From Candidatus Paraprochloron terpiosi LD05 (GTDB taxonomy: Bacteria; Cyanobacteriota; Cyanobacteriia; Cyanobacteriales; Prochloraceae), in the NCBI GenBank assembly GCA_018141785.1, contig CP073341.1:62001-126000 (forward strand): 64,000 bases of DNA, read 5' to 3'. The translations under genes and the position numbers were made by a program. The notes beneath the pieces are model-generated. The model made no database searches. It was not told the origin of the DNA and saw only the letters and a list, made by a program, of their open reading frames with translations. Position 1 is the first letter of the stretch. Each line of letters opens with the position of its first letter. Positions 26,157 to 35,337 of this stretch are shown piece after piece.

Positions 26157-27047
26157 ATGTCCAATAACTGGTGGAAAATTCAAATTCTGTGCGATCCTAG
26201 TCTGGAAGAGCTGATTTTTTGGCGACTGGAAAAGTTTGGTTGTCCCGGAACAGCTACTGAAGTCAAAGGAAAGCAGCATTGGATTACTGCTTATATCCCT
26301 GTAAAGTTGGCGAGTCTTGGGAATTTGGCTGCTTTAGAACTTTCCTTAAAGCAAGACGCTATGGCTTTCGGGGTGGATCTGTTACCCGTAATTAAATGGC
26401 AAGAAATTCATGAAGAGGATTGGGGGAGGAACTGGAAGAAACATTGGGATATGACGGAAATAGGCGATCGCTTCCTCATTTGTCCCGCTTGGTTATCTCC
26501 ACCGGAAAATACCTCCCGTTTAGTTGTGCGTCTCGATCCAGGTATTGCTTTTGGTACGGGAACCCATCCCACCACCAGTCTCTGTCTGGAAGTCTTGGAA
26601 ATGCACTTTACAGTTAAGACCAACCAGATTATTGCCGATATTGGCTGTGGTTCTGGGATTCTTTCCATTGCTGCTTCTTTGTTAGGAGCGCCACAAGTTT
26701 ATGGAGTGGATATAGATCCCTTAGCAGTCTATGCTACTAAGAATAATCGCAATCTGAATCAAATTGATGATAAAAAGCTGATGGTGGAAACAGGGAGTGT
26801 GGAAAAGTTGATTAAACTAAAATCTGATGGCTTTGATGGTATTATGTGTAACATCCTGGCTGAGACGATTATAGAGCTGATTCCCCAAATGACTAACCTA
26901 GCCAAACCCACTACCTGGGCGATTCTGAGCGGTATCTTGTTAGAACAAACAGCGGAGGTTACCCACGTTGTGGAAGAATATGGTTGGATAGTGGCAACTA
27001 TTTGGCAGCGAGAAAAATGGTGTTGTTTGAATATTCGGCGCTCCTAA
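26157..27047 (+). CDS. prmA: Ribosomal protein L11 methyltransferase
   Basis: The 296-residue protein has the PrmA layout: an N-terminal substrate-binding region ending WEEDWGRxWK-like (IHEEDWGRNWKKHWDMTEIG), then the SAM-dependent methyltransferase fold with RLDPGIAFGTGTHPTTSLCL, motif I IADIGCGSGILSIAASLLGA and GIMCNILAETIIELIP. PrmA trimethylates ribosomal protein L11. The serA-prmA order with a 27-bp gap suggests one transcript. Confidence 0.95.
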   Translation: MSNNWWKIQILCDPSLEELIFWRLEKFGCPGTATEVKGKQHWITAYIPVKLASLGNLAALELSLKQDAMAFGVDLLPVIKWQEIHEEDWGRNWKKHWDMTEIGDRFLICPAWLSPPENTSRLVVRLDPGIAFGTGTHPTTSLCLEVLEMHFTVKTNQIIADIGCGSGILSIAASLLGAPQVYGVDIDPLAVYATKNNRNLNQIDDKKLMVETGSVEKLIKLKSDGFDGIMCNILAETIIELIPQMTNLAKPTTWAILSGILLEQTAEVTHVVEEYGWIVATIWQREKWCCLNIRRS

Positions 27048-27377
27048 TGAGATTGGGTGTTGGGTTTGGGGTAATTACATACACTTCTTGTTTTTGCATA
27101 ACTTATTTAGCATAAACCACAGAGACGCAGAGGACGCAGAGAAAGATAAGAGAGAGGGTGGGCAATTTGGGCAACTCATGAATATTATTTTATCCTCACT
27201 AAACCATAAAGATTAGGATGGGAGCAATTGAGTAGAATTGCTAAAAATAACAAGCTACAATTATATTCATTATCATGATAGCTTATTTCAAGACATTTGC
27301 TAAAAAGAAGACAATCTGTAATAATATTTAACGATTGAGTCGTTTTGTCAGCACCCCGCCCTTGAAGGGAATTATCC
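27048..27377. other. Intergenic region with CTCTGCG repeat; no supported gene
   Basis: It holds a reverse copy of the dispersed CTCTGCG repeat (ACAGAGACGCAGAGGACGCA near 27118) followed by AT-rich DNA. A 66-codon open frame on the reverse strand shows no family pattern, and I do not call it. Confidence 0.4.
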
Positions 27378-29513
27378 ATGACCATAGTTTACCCCGAAAG
27401 TCTGTTCCAAAAGTCCCTTGCCTGGGGAAAGAAAGTCCTTGGACTTATGTCGAGCACCCCACTATCAGGTTACCCACACCAGGGGCAAGGAGGGGGGTAT
27501 AGTTCCAGTACTCTAACTCACGTGACGGAGGTTTTTGGGGATGGAACCGTCAATCTGATTGCCGTAGTATACTTGCCCAAGAATTACAGTAGGAGCGTCC
27601 AGTTAAAGGTAGGTAAAGGTCAGTGGCTGGGATTGAAGCGTCAGGATGAGGATCAGGCTTATTGGACCCTAGAATTAACCAAAGTTCCGTCGGGAAGCGA
27701 GATTGTTTTTCGCTATCAAGATACCTCAGGTTCTTGGCAACCCATAGTGCCTCCTGGCAATATAGAACGGATGTACGATCTGGGTTACGTGCCGAATTTA
27801 GTCTATGACTGGCAAAACGAACCTCCCAAGTTTTCCCACGCTAAGGTATTGATGGAGACAACCTTGGAAGGTTTGTTAGCAGGCTATAAGAACGGCATAT
27901 TGGCTCCCAGAAGTAAAGAAGAACTGCTTCAAGGTTCCATCGCTGCACGGATACTGAAAACGGCAATACCGGAAAGGCTGGCGGATTTAGCCATAGATCA
28001 AATCATGGTGCCCATCAGTTCTTCTGTAGCGGATCGATCTCATCTCAATCCTAAGTTTAACTATTTGACCTACAATGTGGGGGATTTGGACTGGCAAATT
28101 GGGCGATGTCACGAATTTAAAGCATTAGTGGATCGCTTCTACGGTAATGGCATTCAAATCGTCCCGGACCTGATTTTCGCCCACCAAGTCAAATGTCCCT
28201 TCCCCGGTTCCGGGGACCAAATTGTTCGATCTGGGGATGGCAAAAGTTTAATCGCAGATGAAGATGCTTATCTCTTTCGCGACTATGGCACCTGGATGTT
28301 CGATCTAGCCAATCCTGAGATTAGACGGATTCTGAGGGAAAAAATTGTCTCTTTGGTGCAACAATATCGCCTGAAGTTGATTCGGATAGATTATATGGAT
28401 GGGTTGATACTGCAATATTCCCAGCGATATCACAACTTTGGGGAGACTTTCGTGAGGGAACTGAGGGCAGAACTGCGTCGCGTCATTCCAGAACTCTTGG
28501 TATTGGGGGAAACTTTTGAAACAGCTGGGAATCCGGTGGTTCAGGATAGTATCGACATTTTCTATGCTCCCATTGGTTTTTCTCTCATTGAGGAATTGTA
28601 CATGCCGCCATCGAAAATGCCACGTCCTCTTTATCCTGACTTAACGCCACTAATCAAACAAATCGAGCAAGCAACACAACCCACCCGGAAAGAAGCAGCC
28701 TACTGTCAACTCCACGATGAAACTTGGACTGATGAGCATATTGCCAAGGGGAGACCCCATGTCCCCTGGGCTTATGGAGCCAATCCCACCCAGTTGGCGA
28801 AAAATAAGGGTGAGGAGTTGGTTTTGATGAACTTGTTGGCGAAAGAACAGTTGCTGGATTTCTGTCGTCGCACTGTCAGAAATGCAGAAGCTCTGGCCAT
28901 GTTCTCAGTCAATTTTCAATACATGTTCCTTCCCACAGTGGATTCTTTAAGTTTGGGTCGTTTGGATGAACCAAATCGCTGGAAAATGGTTTGGGAAGGG
29001 CTGGTGCCGGAAGATATGGCAGAATGGAAAAAGACTGGTATATCGGAACGGAAAATATTCCAACTCCATGAGCAGCACCGGGAGGATATGGTTAAGTTGC
29101 GCCAGATTTTCCGCACCTATACTAAGATAGATGGGGAAACCTATGAACCCCTGGTGACAACTGACATTTACTACACCAATGCAACAATGTCTATCCTGGG
29201 GTTGTTTCGTCGCAACTGGCAGCAACCCGAAGAATCTCTTGTGGTAATATTTAACCTGGGCATTCGGGCATTTAAAGACTATTTCGCCTATGAAATACCA
29301 GTTCCAGAAGGTTTTGAAGGTCGGTGGGAAGTGCTGTTTGATGGTAACTGGATTGACCCAATCAGAAGGCTATCTCCAGAAGAAGCTGATGGCTATAGTC
29401 CTGGTACAATCCTGGAAACTACTTGGGGCGGTTTTTCCAACCGGGATGGTATTTTAAGGCTGGCTATTGGCGGTATCAGCCTCATTGTATTAAAGTATAT
29501 ACCTACTAAATAA
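27378..29513 (+). CDS. GH13-like alpha-amylase/branching-enzyme family protein, divergent
   Basis: The 711-residue product has an N-terminal beta domain like CBM48 (residues 45-125, VTEVFGDGTVNLIAVVYLPK) and a TIM-barrel with GH13 landmarks: GNGIQIVPDLIFAHQV, LKLIRIDYMDGLI (RxD with the nucleophile Asp) and ELLVLGETFE (acid/base Glu). The third catalytic Asp (NHD motif) is not obvious: the place reads QLHDETWTDEH. No signal peptide is present (start MTIVYPESLFQKSLAW). It is followed after 3 bp by a membrane protein, so the two are probably cotranscribed. The substrate is unknown. Confidence 0.75.
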   Translation: MTIVYPESLFQKSLAWGKKVLGLMSSTPLSGYPHQGQGGGYSSSTLTHVTEVFGDGTVNLIAVVYLPKNYSRSVQLKVGKGQWLGLKRQDEDQAYWTLELTKVPSGSEIVFRYQDTSGSWQPIVPPGNIERMYDLGYVPNLVYDWQNEPPKFSHAKVLMETTLEGLLAGYKNGILAPRSKEELLQGSIAARILKTAIPERLADLAIDQIMVPISSSVADRSHLNPKFNYLTYNVGDLDWQIGRCHEFKALVDRFYGNGIQIVPDLIFAHQVKCPFPGSGDQIVRSGDGKSLIADEDAYLFRDYGTWMFDLANPEIRRILREKIVSLVQQYRLKLIRIDYMDGLILQYSQRYHNFGETFVRELRAELRRVIPELLVLGETFETAGNPVVQDSIDIFYAPIGFSLIEELYMPPSKMPRPLYPDLTPLIKQIEQATQPTRKEAAYCQLHDETWTDEHIAKGRPHVPWAYGANPTQLAKNKGEELVLMNLLAKEQLLDFCRRTVRNAEALAMFSVNFQYMFLPTVDSLSLGRLDEPNRWKMVWEGLVPEDMAEWKKTGISERKIFQLHEQHREDMVKLRQIFRTYTKIDGETYEPLVTTDIYYTNATMSILGLFRRNWQQPEESLVVIFNLGIRAFKDYFAYEIPVPEGFEGRWEVLFDGNWIDPIRRLSPEEADGYSPGTILETTWGGFSNRDGILRLAIGGISLIVLKYIPTK

Positions 29514-29516
29514 AAG

Positions 29517-30659
29517 ATGATAGTCCCAGACCTGGCTTTTTCAATCCATTTGAAATCTCTCAGTTACGGTAGCAGTAAACTATGTCAACTTTTGATTCCC
29601 CTGGGAGCAGTTATTCTGTTTCAATTCCTCCCATTTCGGCAAAAATTATTCCAAAAACTAATTCGACTGTGGGGGAAGAATACTGCTTTGCTGCCAGAAG
29701 AAGAAAAAGAGGAAATGCTGGCATTGGGAGAAAGGTTCAATCGTGTTGTGGGGTTTCTCGCTTGGAAGATTGGCTGCGATCTCGGTTTTTTCTTGATTAA
29801 TACAGAATTCGGCACTTGGGAACGGGCTTTTACCTTTGCTGGATTGATTCCTTATACCATTGTTCAGTACTTTGCTCACCGTATCGTCGGTCAAAATATG
29901 CTCATGGATGGGTTTCTCAATCCCTTTGGGAACCACCAGCACCGGGAACCGAAAATGAAACGTCCTCATCTTTTCAAGCTGATACTCAGCAAGTATATTT
30001 ATGAAGACATGGGGGCTACGAATTACAACGTCAGGTTGCGCCGAGTTCTGGTTAAACCTTTCGTTGATTATACTAGCATGGTAGCCAGTTGGTCCGCCTA
30101 CACTATGGGTATCTTTTTCTTTCAATCGGGAGAAATTAACTTCGCTCCCATGGTGCATTTTGACCACAAAATGATGCTCTGCTTTTATATGGTAGGCTAT
30201 TTTGGCTATATCATCGGCTTTAACCTGGGAGAATTATCCTACTTTGGACTCTTAAATCTGACGGATCAACAAGCAGTATTAAGGAGAAATGAGCAGCCCA
30301 GGGAAGGTAGTGTTGTCCCAAAAACCTGGCAATATCGTTGGCAGGAATTTAAGTATCTTGTGAGCTGGAGGTGGCAAAAATTCTTGACTAGATATGGGAT
30401 AAACTTGAGATGGTTAATGTCTATTAGTTTGGGGGTTATTTTCGTCGTTATTCTCACCCCAGGATTTACCCGTTTCTTTAATGATACTAGTTCTAATTTG
30501 AACGACTTGTGGTTTTATTCATTAGGTGAAATGAATGGTGCCCAGGTTGAGCAAGTTACTGTAGCAGGTGTCAATCAGGGGCTGCCCAATGCTCAGGAAA
30601 TAGTGGAAGAATTTCCCAGTCTTTGGGTGCAAATGTATAGCAGTAACCTCGTACCATGA
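29517..30659 (+). CDS. Multi-pass membrane protein of unknown function, linked to a GH13-like gene
   Basis: I do not recognise the family. The 380-residue product has about five hydrophobic segments (LCQLLIPLGAVILFQFLPF at 24-42; AWKIGCDLGFFLI; FAGLIPYTIVQYFAH; MVASWSAYTMGIFFF; LCFYMVGYFGYIIGFNLG; and WLMSISLGVIFVVILTPGF near 300). The His-rich motif GNHQHREPKMKRPH lies near residue 135, and a soluble C-terminal tail of about 60 residues follows. The 3-bp spacing from the preceding GH13-like gene suggests a shared role, perhaps in handling polysaccharide at a membrane; that role is only inferred from position. Confidence 0.7.
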   Translation: MIVPDLAFSIHLKSLSYGSSKLCQLLIPLGAVILFQFLPFRQKLFQKLIRLWGKNTALLPEEEKEEMLALGERFNRVVGFLAWKIGCDLGFFLINTEFGTWERAFTFAGLIPYTIVQYFAHRIVGQNMLMDGFLNPFGNHQHREPKMKRPHLFKLILSKYIYEDMGATNYNVRLRRVLVKPFVDYTSMVASWSAYTMGIFFFQSGEINFAPMVHFDHKMMLCFYMVGYFGYIIGFNLGELSYFGLLNLTDQQAVLRRNEQPREGSVVPKTWQYRWQEFKYLVSWRWQKFLTRYGINLRWLMSISLGVIFVVILTPGFTRFFNDTSSNLNDLWFYSLGEMNGAQVEQVTVAGVNQGLPNAQEIVEEFPSLWVQMYSSNLVP

Positions 30660-30731
30660 CAGTTACCAGTCCGTAGTCCGTAGGGTGGGCATTGCCCACC
30701 AAATACCAAAAAATAAATATTCAGGAAGGGG

Positions 30732-30760
30732 TTGACAAAAATTCAATTAGCAGTTATAGT
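30732..30760 (+). promoter_or_regulatory. Sigma-70 promoter upstream of the Uma2 tandem
   Basis: TTGACA at 30732-30737, a 17-bp spacer and TATAGT at 30755-30760. The surrounding 130 bp is repeated upstream of the amylase gene at 32325-32455 with the same promoter. The start codon of the first Uma2 gene is 86 bp downstream. Confidence 0.65.
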
Positions 30761-30845
30761 TATACCATGGGAAAATAGTGCGCCCTGTGTGTAAGTATTT
30801 TGACTTAGATTTACTTCTATATATTCCATCTCCTATTATAAAACC

Positions 30846-31607
30846 ATGACTCTTACACCCCTAAAAACCCCCATCGTTTATCCTGAACCCGACGGCTCCC
30901 CCATGGCAGAAAGCGACCCCGCCCGCGACTATTTAATTTATGGCGTCTCCTCCCTGAAACTCTATTTTCAAAACCGCCGGGATATTTACGTTTCCGGTAA
31001 TCTCTGGCTCTCTTACGAACAAGGAGTTCCTGATGCGGTTGTCTGTCCTGATGTGTTTGTGGTGTTTGGGGTAGAGAACCGTCAAAGACGAAGTTATCGG
31101 GTTTGGGAAGAAAATGGGAAAACACCTGACTGGGTTCTGGAAGTGACTTCTAGCAGTACCCACCGCAAGGATGATATGGAAAAACCAAACATTTACGCTC
31201 AAATGGGTGTCTGTGAATATTTTCAATATGATCCCACAGGGGATTATCTCAACCCACCGTTGAAAGGAAGACGTTTAACCAAGAATGGTTATGAAATTAT
31301 AACTTCCAATGATACGGAAGATGGAATGCTTTCTCTTTCTTCTGATGTGTTGGGGTTAGAGATGCGACTACTTCCCGATTCCAGGATGCGGTTTTTCAAT
31401 CCTCAGACTGGAGAGTATTTGAGAAGTCCGAGTGAATCAGAAAGAGAGCGAGTGCAGGAAAGACAACGGGCTGATATCGAACGGCAAAGAGCAGATTTGG
31501 AAAGACAACGAGCCTCCGAAGAAAAACAACGAGCTGAACGGGAAAAACAACGAGCAGATAGACTCGCAGCACGATTAAGAGAACTAGGAATTGACAGAGA
31601 TTACTAA
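30846..31607 (+). CDS. Uma2 (DUF820) family nuclease-like protein, tandem copy 1
   Basis: The protein is of the Uma2 type with an N-terminal PD-(D/E)XK-like domain (DYLIYGVSSLKLYFQNRRDI, VPDAVVCPDVFVVFG, PDWVLEVTSSSTHRKDD). Uma2 genes are very numerous in cyanobacteria and their function is unproven. Residues 195-245 form a charged coiled coil of repeated (E/A)(R/K)QRA units (ERQRADIERQRADLERQRAS). The first 440 or so bases look identical to copy 2, so duplication or conversion was recent. The stop is 2 bp before the ATG of copy 2. Confidence 0.85.
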   Translation: MTLTPLKTPIVYPEPDGSPMAESDPARDYLIYGVSSLKLYFQNRRDIYVSGNLWLSYEQGVPDAVVCPDVFVVFGVENRQRRSYRVWEENGKTPDWVLEVTSSSTHRKDDMEKPNIYAQMGVCEYFQYDPTGDYLNPPLKGRRLTKNGYEIITSNDTEDGMLSLSSDVLGLEMRLLPDSRMRFFNPQTGEYLRSPSESERERVQERQRADIERQRADLERQRASEEKQRAEREKQRADRLAARLRELGIDRDY

Positions 31608-31609
31608 CC

Positions 31610-32293
31610 ATGACTCTTACACCCCTAAAAACCCCCATCGTTTATCCTGAACCCGACGGCTCCCCCATGGCAGAAAGCGACCCCGCCCGCGACTATTTAA
31701 TTTATGGCGTCTCCTCCCTGAAACTCTATTTTCAAAACCGCCGGGATATTTACGTTTCCGGTAATCTCTGGCTCTCTTACGAACAAGGAGTTCCTGATGC
31801 GGTTGTCTGTCCTGATGTGTTTGTGGTGTTTGGGGTAGAGAACCGTCAAAGACGAAGTTATCGGGTTTGGGAAGAAAATGGGAAAACACCTGACTGGGTT
31901 CTGGAAGTGACTTCTAGCAGTACCCACCGCAAGGATGATATGGAAAAACCAAACATTTACGCTCAAATGGGTGTCTGTGAATATTTTCAATATGATCCCA
32001 CAGGGGATTATCTCAACCCACCGTTGAAAGGAAGACGTTTAACCAAGAATGGCTATGAAATTATAACCCCCAATCCTTTGGAAGATGGAATGCTTTCTCT
32101 TCCTTCTCAAGTTTTGGGGTTAGAAATGCGACTACTTCCTGATTCGAGGATGCGGTTTTTCAATCCTCAGACGGGAGAGTATTTGAGAAGTCCGAGTGAG
32201 TCAGAAAGAGAGCGAGTGCAGGAAAAACAACGGGCTGATAGATTTGCAGCACGATTAAGAGAACTAGGAATTGATCCCAATCTTTTAGATTAA
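31610..32293 (+). CDS. Uma2 (DUF820) family nuclease-like protein, tandem copy 2
   Basis: Residues 1-151 are the same as in the upstream copy. After that the sequences differ at scattered positions (ITPNPLEDGMLSLPSQ versus ITSNDTEDGMLSLSSD). The coiled-coil tail is shorter, with a single EKQRADR unit, so 26 residues are missing relative to copy 1. The same PDVFVVFG and VLEVTSSSTHR motifs are present. It is cotranscribed with copy 1. Confidence 0.85.
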   Translation: MTLTPLKTPIVYPEPDGSPMAESDPARDYLIYGVSSLKLYFQNRRDIYVSGNLWLSYEQGVPDAVVCPDVFVVFGVENRQRRSYRVWEENGKTPDWVLEVTSSSTHRKDDMEKPNIYAQMGVCEYFQYDPTGDYLNPPLKGRRLTKNGYEIITPNPLEDGMLSLPSQVLGLEMRLLPDSRMRFFNPQTGEYLRSPSESERERVQEKQRADRFAARLRELGIDPNLLD

Positions 32294-32338
32294 ATCAATC
32301 AAGTAACATTGTCTACAAAAAAAATATTCAGGAGGTGG

Positions 32339-32367
32339 TTGACAAAAATTCAACTATAATTTATAGT
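32339..32367 (+). promoter_or_regulatory. Duplicated sigma-70 promoter upstream of the GH13 gene
   Basis: TTGACA at 32339-32344, a 17-bp spacer and TATAGT at 32362-32367. It is embedded in a 130-bp segment similar to 30715-30845 (shared ATATTCAGGA, GTGCGCCCT, TTTACTTCTATA), so the promoter was copied together with the Uma2 gene. Confidence 0.6.
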
Positions 32368-32504
32368 TGTACCATAGAGAGTGCGCCCTACGTGGGAGTA
32401 TTTTGATTTAAATTTACTTCTATAGGTTCCATCTTCTATTATAATATAAGGCGCACCACCCCTTTGCGCCTTTGCGCGAGACTAAACACCAAACACTAAG
32501 ATAT

Positions 32505-34445
32505 ATGAGAGGTTATTTGAGACATTTTTTCATTTTGCTTTTAGCTCTTACCCTGCTTGGAAACCCAGCATTAGCAGTTGAGGAACCAATTTCAGTTCCG
32601 GGAAATTTAAAGAATGACGTTCTTTATTACATTGTGGTAGATAGGTTTTTTGATGGGGAAACTGAGAACAATATTCCCAATTTTGCTTTTACTGATGTAC
32701 CAGAGGAAAGTAAGCAGCAACACCTCTACAATGAAATGAATAAACTGTTGCTCCGTCATACTTATGACCCCACCCACAGTTATATGGCAATGTATTGGGG
32801 AGGAGATTTGAAGGGTATCGTCGAAAAGCTGGATTATCTCCAAGACTTGGGGGTGACAAAAATCATCCTCTCCCCGATTCAAGATAATGCGAATGGCATT
32901 TTCTATCATCCTGATATCAAGAACTATTTGCATCGCTCGAAAGAGGATGAGGTGAAGGAGGAGAATATTTTTTATAGTCGGGTTTCCTCTGCTTACCATG
33001 GGTATTGGACGAAAGATTGGTATGAAATCGATGAGCATTTTCGCCAACCAGAGGGGGATCGGTATGGGATTTTCCGCCAACTTTTAGATGAAGCAGGAAA
33101 ACGGGGTATTGGGGTAATTTTAGATATCACTATGAACCAAACTTCTCCGGGACACATTTCTACGGAACCACCAGAAATTGGTGCTGGAGGTTTTCTCTTT
33201 GGGGAATCTTGGTTTGCAGATAATGGCAATATTTACCGTCATGGGGAGTTAGTAGCAACCCATTGGGATCCCAAAACAGGAGAACGAGATCCAGATGGAT
33301 GGTTTCATCCTCCTCAAATTATCTGGGATTTTGGTAATGCCAGTAAGGAGTTGTTGGAAGAAGGGCAAATTAGCGGGGGAATGCCTGATATTAATCAGGA
33401 TGCTCTTCAGGTGGAACAATATTTCCTGGACTGCGCTCGTTTTTGGCTGACTTTAAATGAAGGGGGTTATCAATTAGCTGGTTTTCGTTTAGATGCAGTT
33501 AAACACGTGAATGAGCGTTTTTGGCGCAAGTTTGAACAGACTGTGTTGGATATTAATCCCGACGCTGTTTTAATTGGGGAATTTTTTAGTGGAGGTTATC
33601 GCTATCCTCCCAGTATTCAGTTCTTGCAGGAAACGGAGCATATTACTCAATTTGACTTTAATTTGAGCGAAGCTGCGCGACGTTTTTTTGCTCAAGATAG
33701 GGGTTGGGATGGACGTGCTTTTATCTTGCGAGAACTGACTCTAGGAAGGAAAGGTACTCATTACCATGAGAACTCAATACAACGACTTGGACACAAAATT
33801 TTGAATCCTGCTGACACTCTGGAGATTCCTCGCAGTTCCTTGGAGTTGGTGACGGATGAAGAAGCAAAAGGGTGGGTTACTTTTGTGGAAAATCACGACC
33901 AACCCAGGGTGAGGACTTTCTATCCCCAAATGTCCGACGAAGCTTATGAGAGTCTGATTAAGTTCCAGTTTACTGCTCGTGGGGTTCCTTTGGTAATGTA
34001 CGGGGAGGAAACTGGTTTAGCTGTTCCCTATTACCCTGAACATGAAGGGTTATTTGGTATCGGGGGGGATCCCTTTAATCGCCCCATGATGATTAGTTCA
34101 GAAAGTCCGGGTTGGAAACCTACTACTTACGAAACTACTAAAAAGATGGCTCATTTGCGTCGTGAATATCCAGTTCTGCGCTATGGGGAAACGAGGTTTG
34201 TTTATCCCAAGTCTTCTAGTCGTTCAGAGGATCTGTTCATGCTCCGGGAACCTAGTAGTTGCGATTCTGGGGATGATTGTGCCAGCATTTTATATGCTTA
34301 TTCTACTCATGGGGGAGATTTTCCTTTGAGGTTACCAGCTCTTAAGGGTTATGAGGAGGTGGAAACGGGCGATCGCGGTACTATTGATGGTTCCCTTTTT
34401 ATTCATTTAGAACCAGAACAGGCGCGAGTCTTTGTGCTGAAATAG
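32505..34445 (+). CDS. Secreted GH13 alpha-amylase-type enzyme
   Basis: A signal peptide is seen at residues 1-25 from the ATG at 32505 (MRGYLRHFFILLLALTLLGN then PALA). An upstream in-frame TTG at 32472 would add 11 residues and is less likely. GH13 landmarks are VLYYIVVDRFFDGE, DLKGIVEKLDYLQDLGVTKI, GIGVILDITMNQTSPGH, LAGFRLDAVKHV (nucleophile Asp), VLIGEFFSGGY (Glu) and WVTFVENHDQPR (Asp). It is predicted to be exported and to hydrolyse alpha-glucans. The last 65 bp are copied at 38500-38564. Confidence 0.88.
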   Translation: MRGYLRHFFILLLALTLLGNPALAVEEPISVPGNLKNDVLYYIVVDRFFDGETENNIPNFAFTDVPEESKQQHLYNEMNKLLLRHTYDPTHSYMAMYWGGDLKGIVEKLDYLQDLGVTKIILSPIQDNANGIFYHPDIKNYLHRSKEDEVKEENIFYSRVSSAYHGYWTKDWYEIDEHFRQPEGDRYGIFRQLLDEAGKRGIGVILDITMNQTSPGHISTEPPEIGAGGFLFGESWFADNGNIYRHGELVATHWDPKTGERDPDGWFHPPQIIWDFGNASKELLEEGQISGGMPDINQDALQVEQYFLDCARFWLTLNEGGYQLAGFRLDAVKHVNERFWRKFEQTVLDINPDAVLIGEFFSGGYRYPPSIQFLQETEHITQFDFNLSEAARRFFAQDRGWDGRAFILRELTLGRKGTHYHENSIQRLGHKILNPADTLEIPRSSLELVTDEEAKGWVTFVENHDQPRVRTFYPQMSDEAYESLIKFQFTARGVPLVMYGEETGLAVPYYPEHEGLFGIGGDPFNRPMMISSESPGWKPTTYETTKKMAHLRREYPVLRYGETRFVYPKSSSRSEDLFMLREPSSCDSGDDCASILYAYSTHGGDFPLRLPALKGYEEVETGDRGTIDGSLFIHLEPEQARVFVLK

Positions 34446-34559
34446 ATTTACTGTCGATTCCTCTGCCCGCGAATGAATTGCGGGCTACCTTATCAAATCG
34501 CGCAAAGGCGCAAAGACGCAAAGAGTTATACTAGATTTGTAAGAGAATAAGGAGGTATC
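34446..34559. other. Intergenic region with CGCAAAGGCGCAAAGACGCA repeat
   Basis: The gap has a short direct repeat of GCGCAAAG type. A GAGAATAAGGAGGTATCATG start context is shared with the TPR gene at 40075, supporting their common origin. Confidence 0.45.
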
Positions 34560-35337
34560 ATGAGTCAATGTCTTAACCCTGATTGCCTGAAACAGAATTA
34601 GGAGGAAATGAAGTATTGCCAAAAGTGCGGTTTTAAGTTATTGTTACGAGAGCGTTACCGTGGTATCAAGGTTATTGGACAAGGAGGTTTTGGCATAACT
34701 TTTTTAGCAGTAGATGAAGATAAGCCTTCTCAACCATACTGCGTTATTAAGCAATTTTTCCCCTTATCTGGTAATTTGAGTGATGAGTTGGGGAGTGTTT
34801 TAGATAAGTTAGTCCCACTCAGTGCAAAGAAACGCTTTCAGTCTGCTCGTGAGGTGTTGGAAGAGTTAAACTCAACAAAGACAACCATTATCTACTCTTC
34901 AAACTCGTTTAGCTACTATGATTCTCTCTATTCCCCGAACTTTTACTCTCCTGAGACGCCCTTATTTACTACTTTTCTCTACTACGGTTCTTTTAGCTGC
35001 ACAGGCTGCACCGATATACTGCCTATCTACTCCCCAACAAGCTAATCAGAGGTGGGAGGAAGGAGACTATGAGGGGGCGATTGAAGTCTATAGCCAAGCT
35101 ATCCCTTTGGAGCCTAACGATGCTGACGCTTACAATGGCCGGGGTTTTGCTCGCTATGGGTTAAAAGACTATCAGGGGGCGATTGAGGATTATAACGAAG
35201 CTATCCCTTTGGAGCCTAACGATGCTGACGCTTACAATGGCCGGGGTTTTGCTCGCTATGGGTTAAAAGACTATCAGGGGGCGATTGAGGATTATAACGA
35301 AGCTATCCGTTTGGAGCCTAACTTTGCGCCCGCTTAC

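Noticed and set aside
27185..27385. 66-codon reverse-strand frame upstream of the GH13-like gene
   Set aside because: There is no family pattern, it lies in AT-rich repeat-containing DNA and it overlaps the start of the GH13-like gene.
30853..31990. Open frames on the reverse strand within both Uma2 genes
   Set aside because: They are identical in both copies only because the sense DNA is; they have no family pattern and the sense frames are clearly coding.
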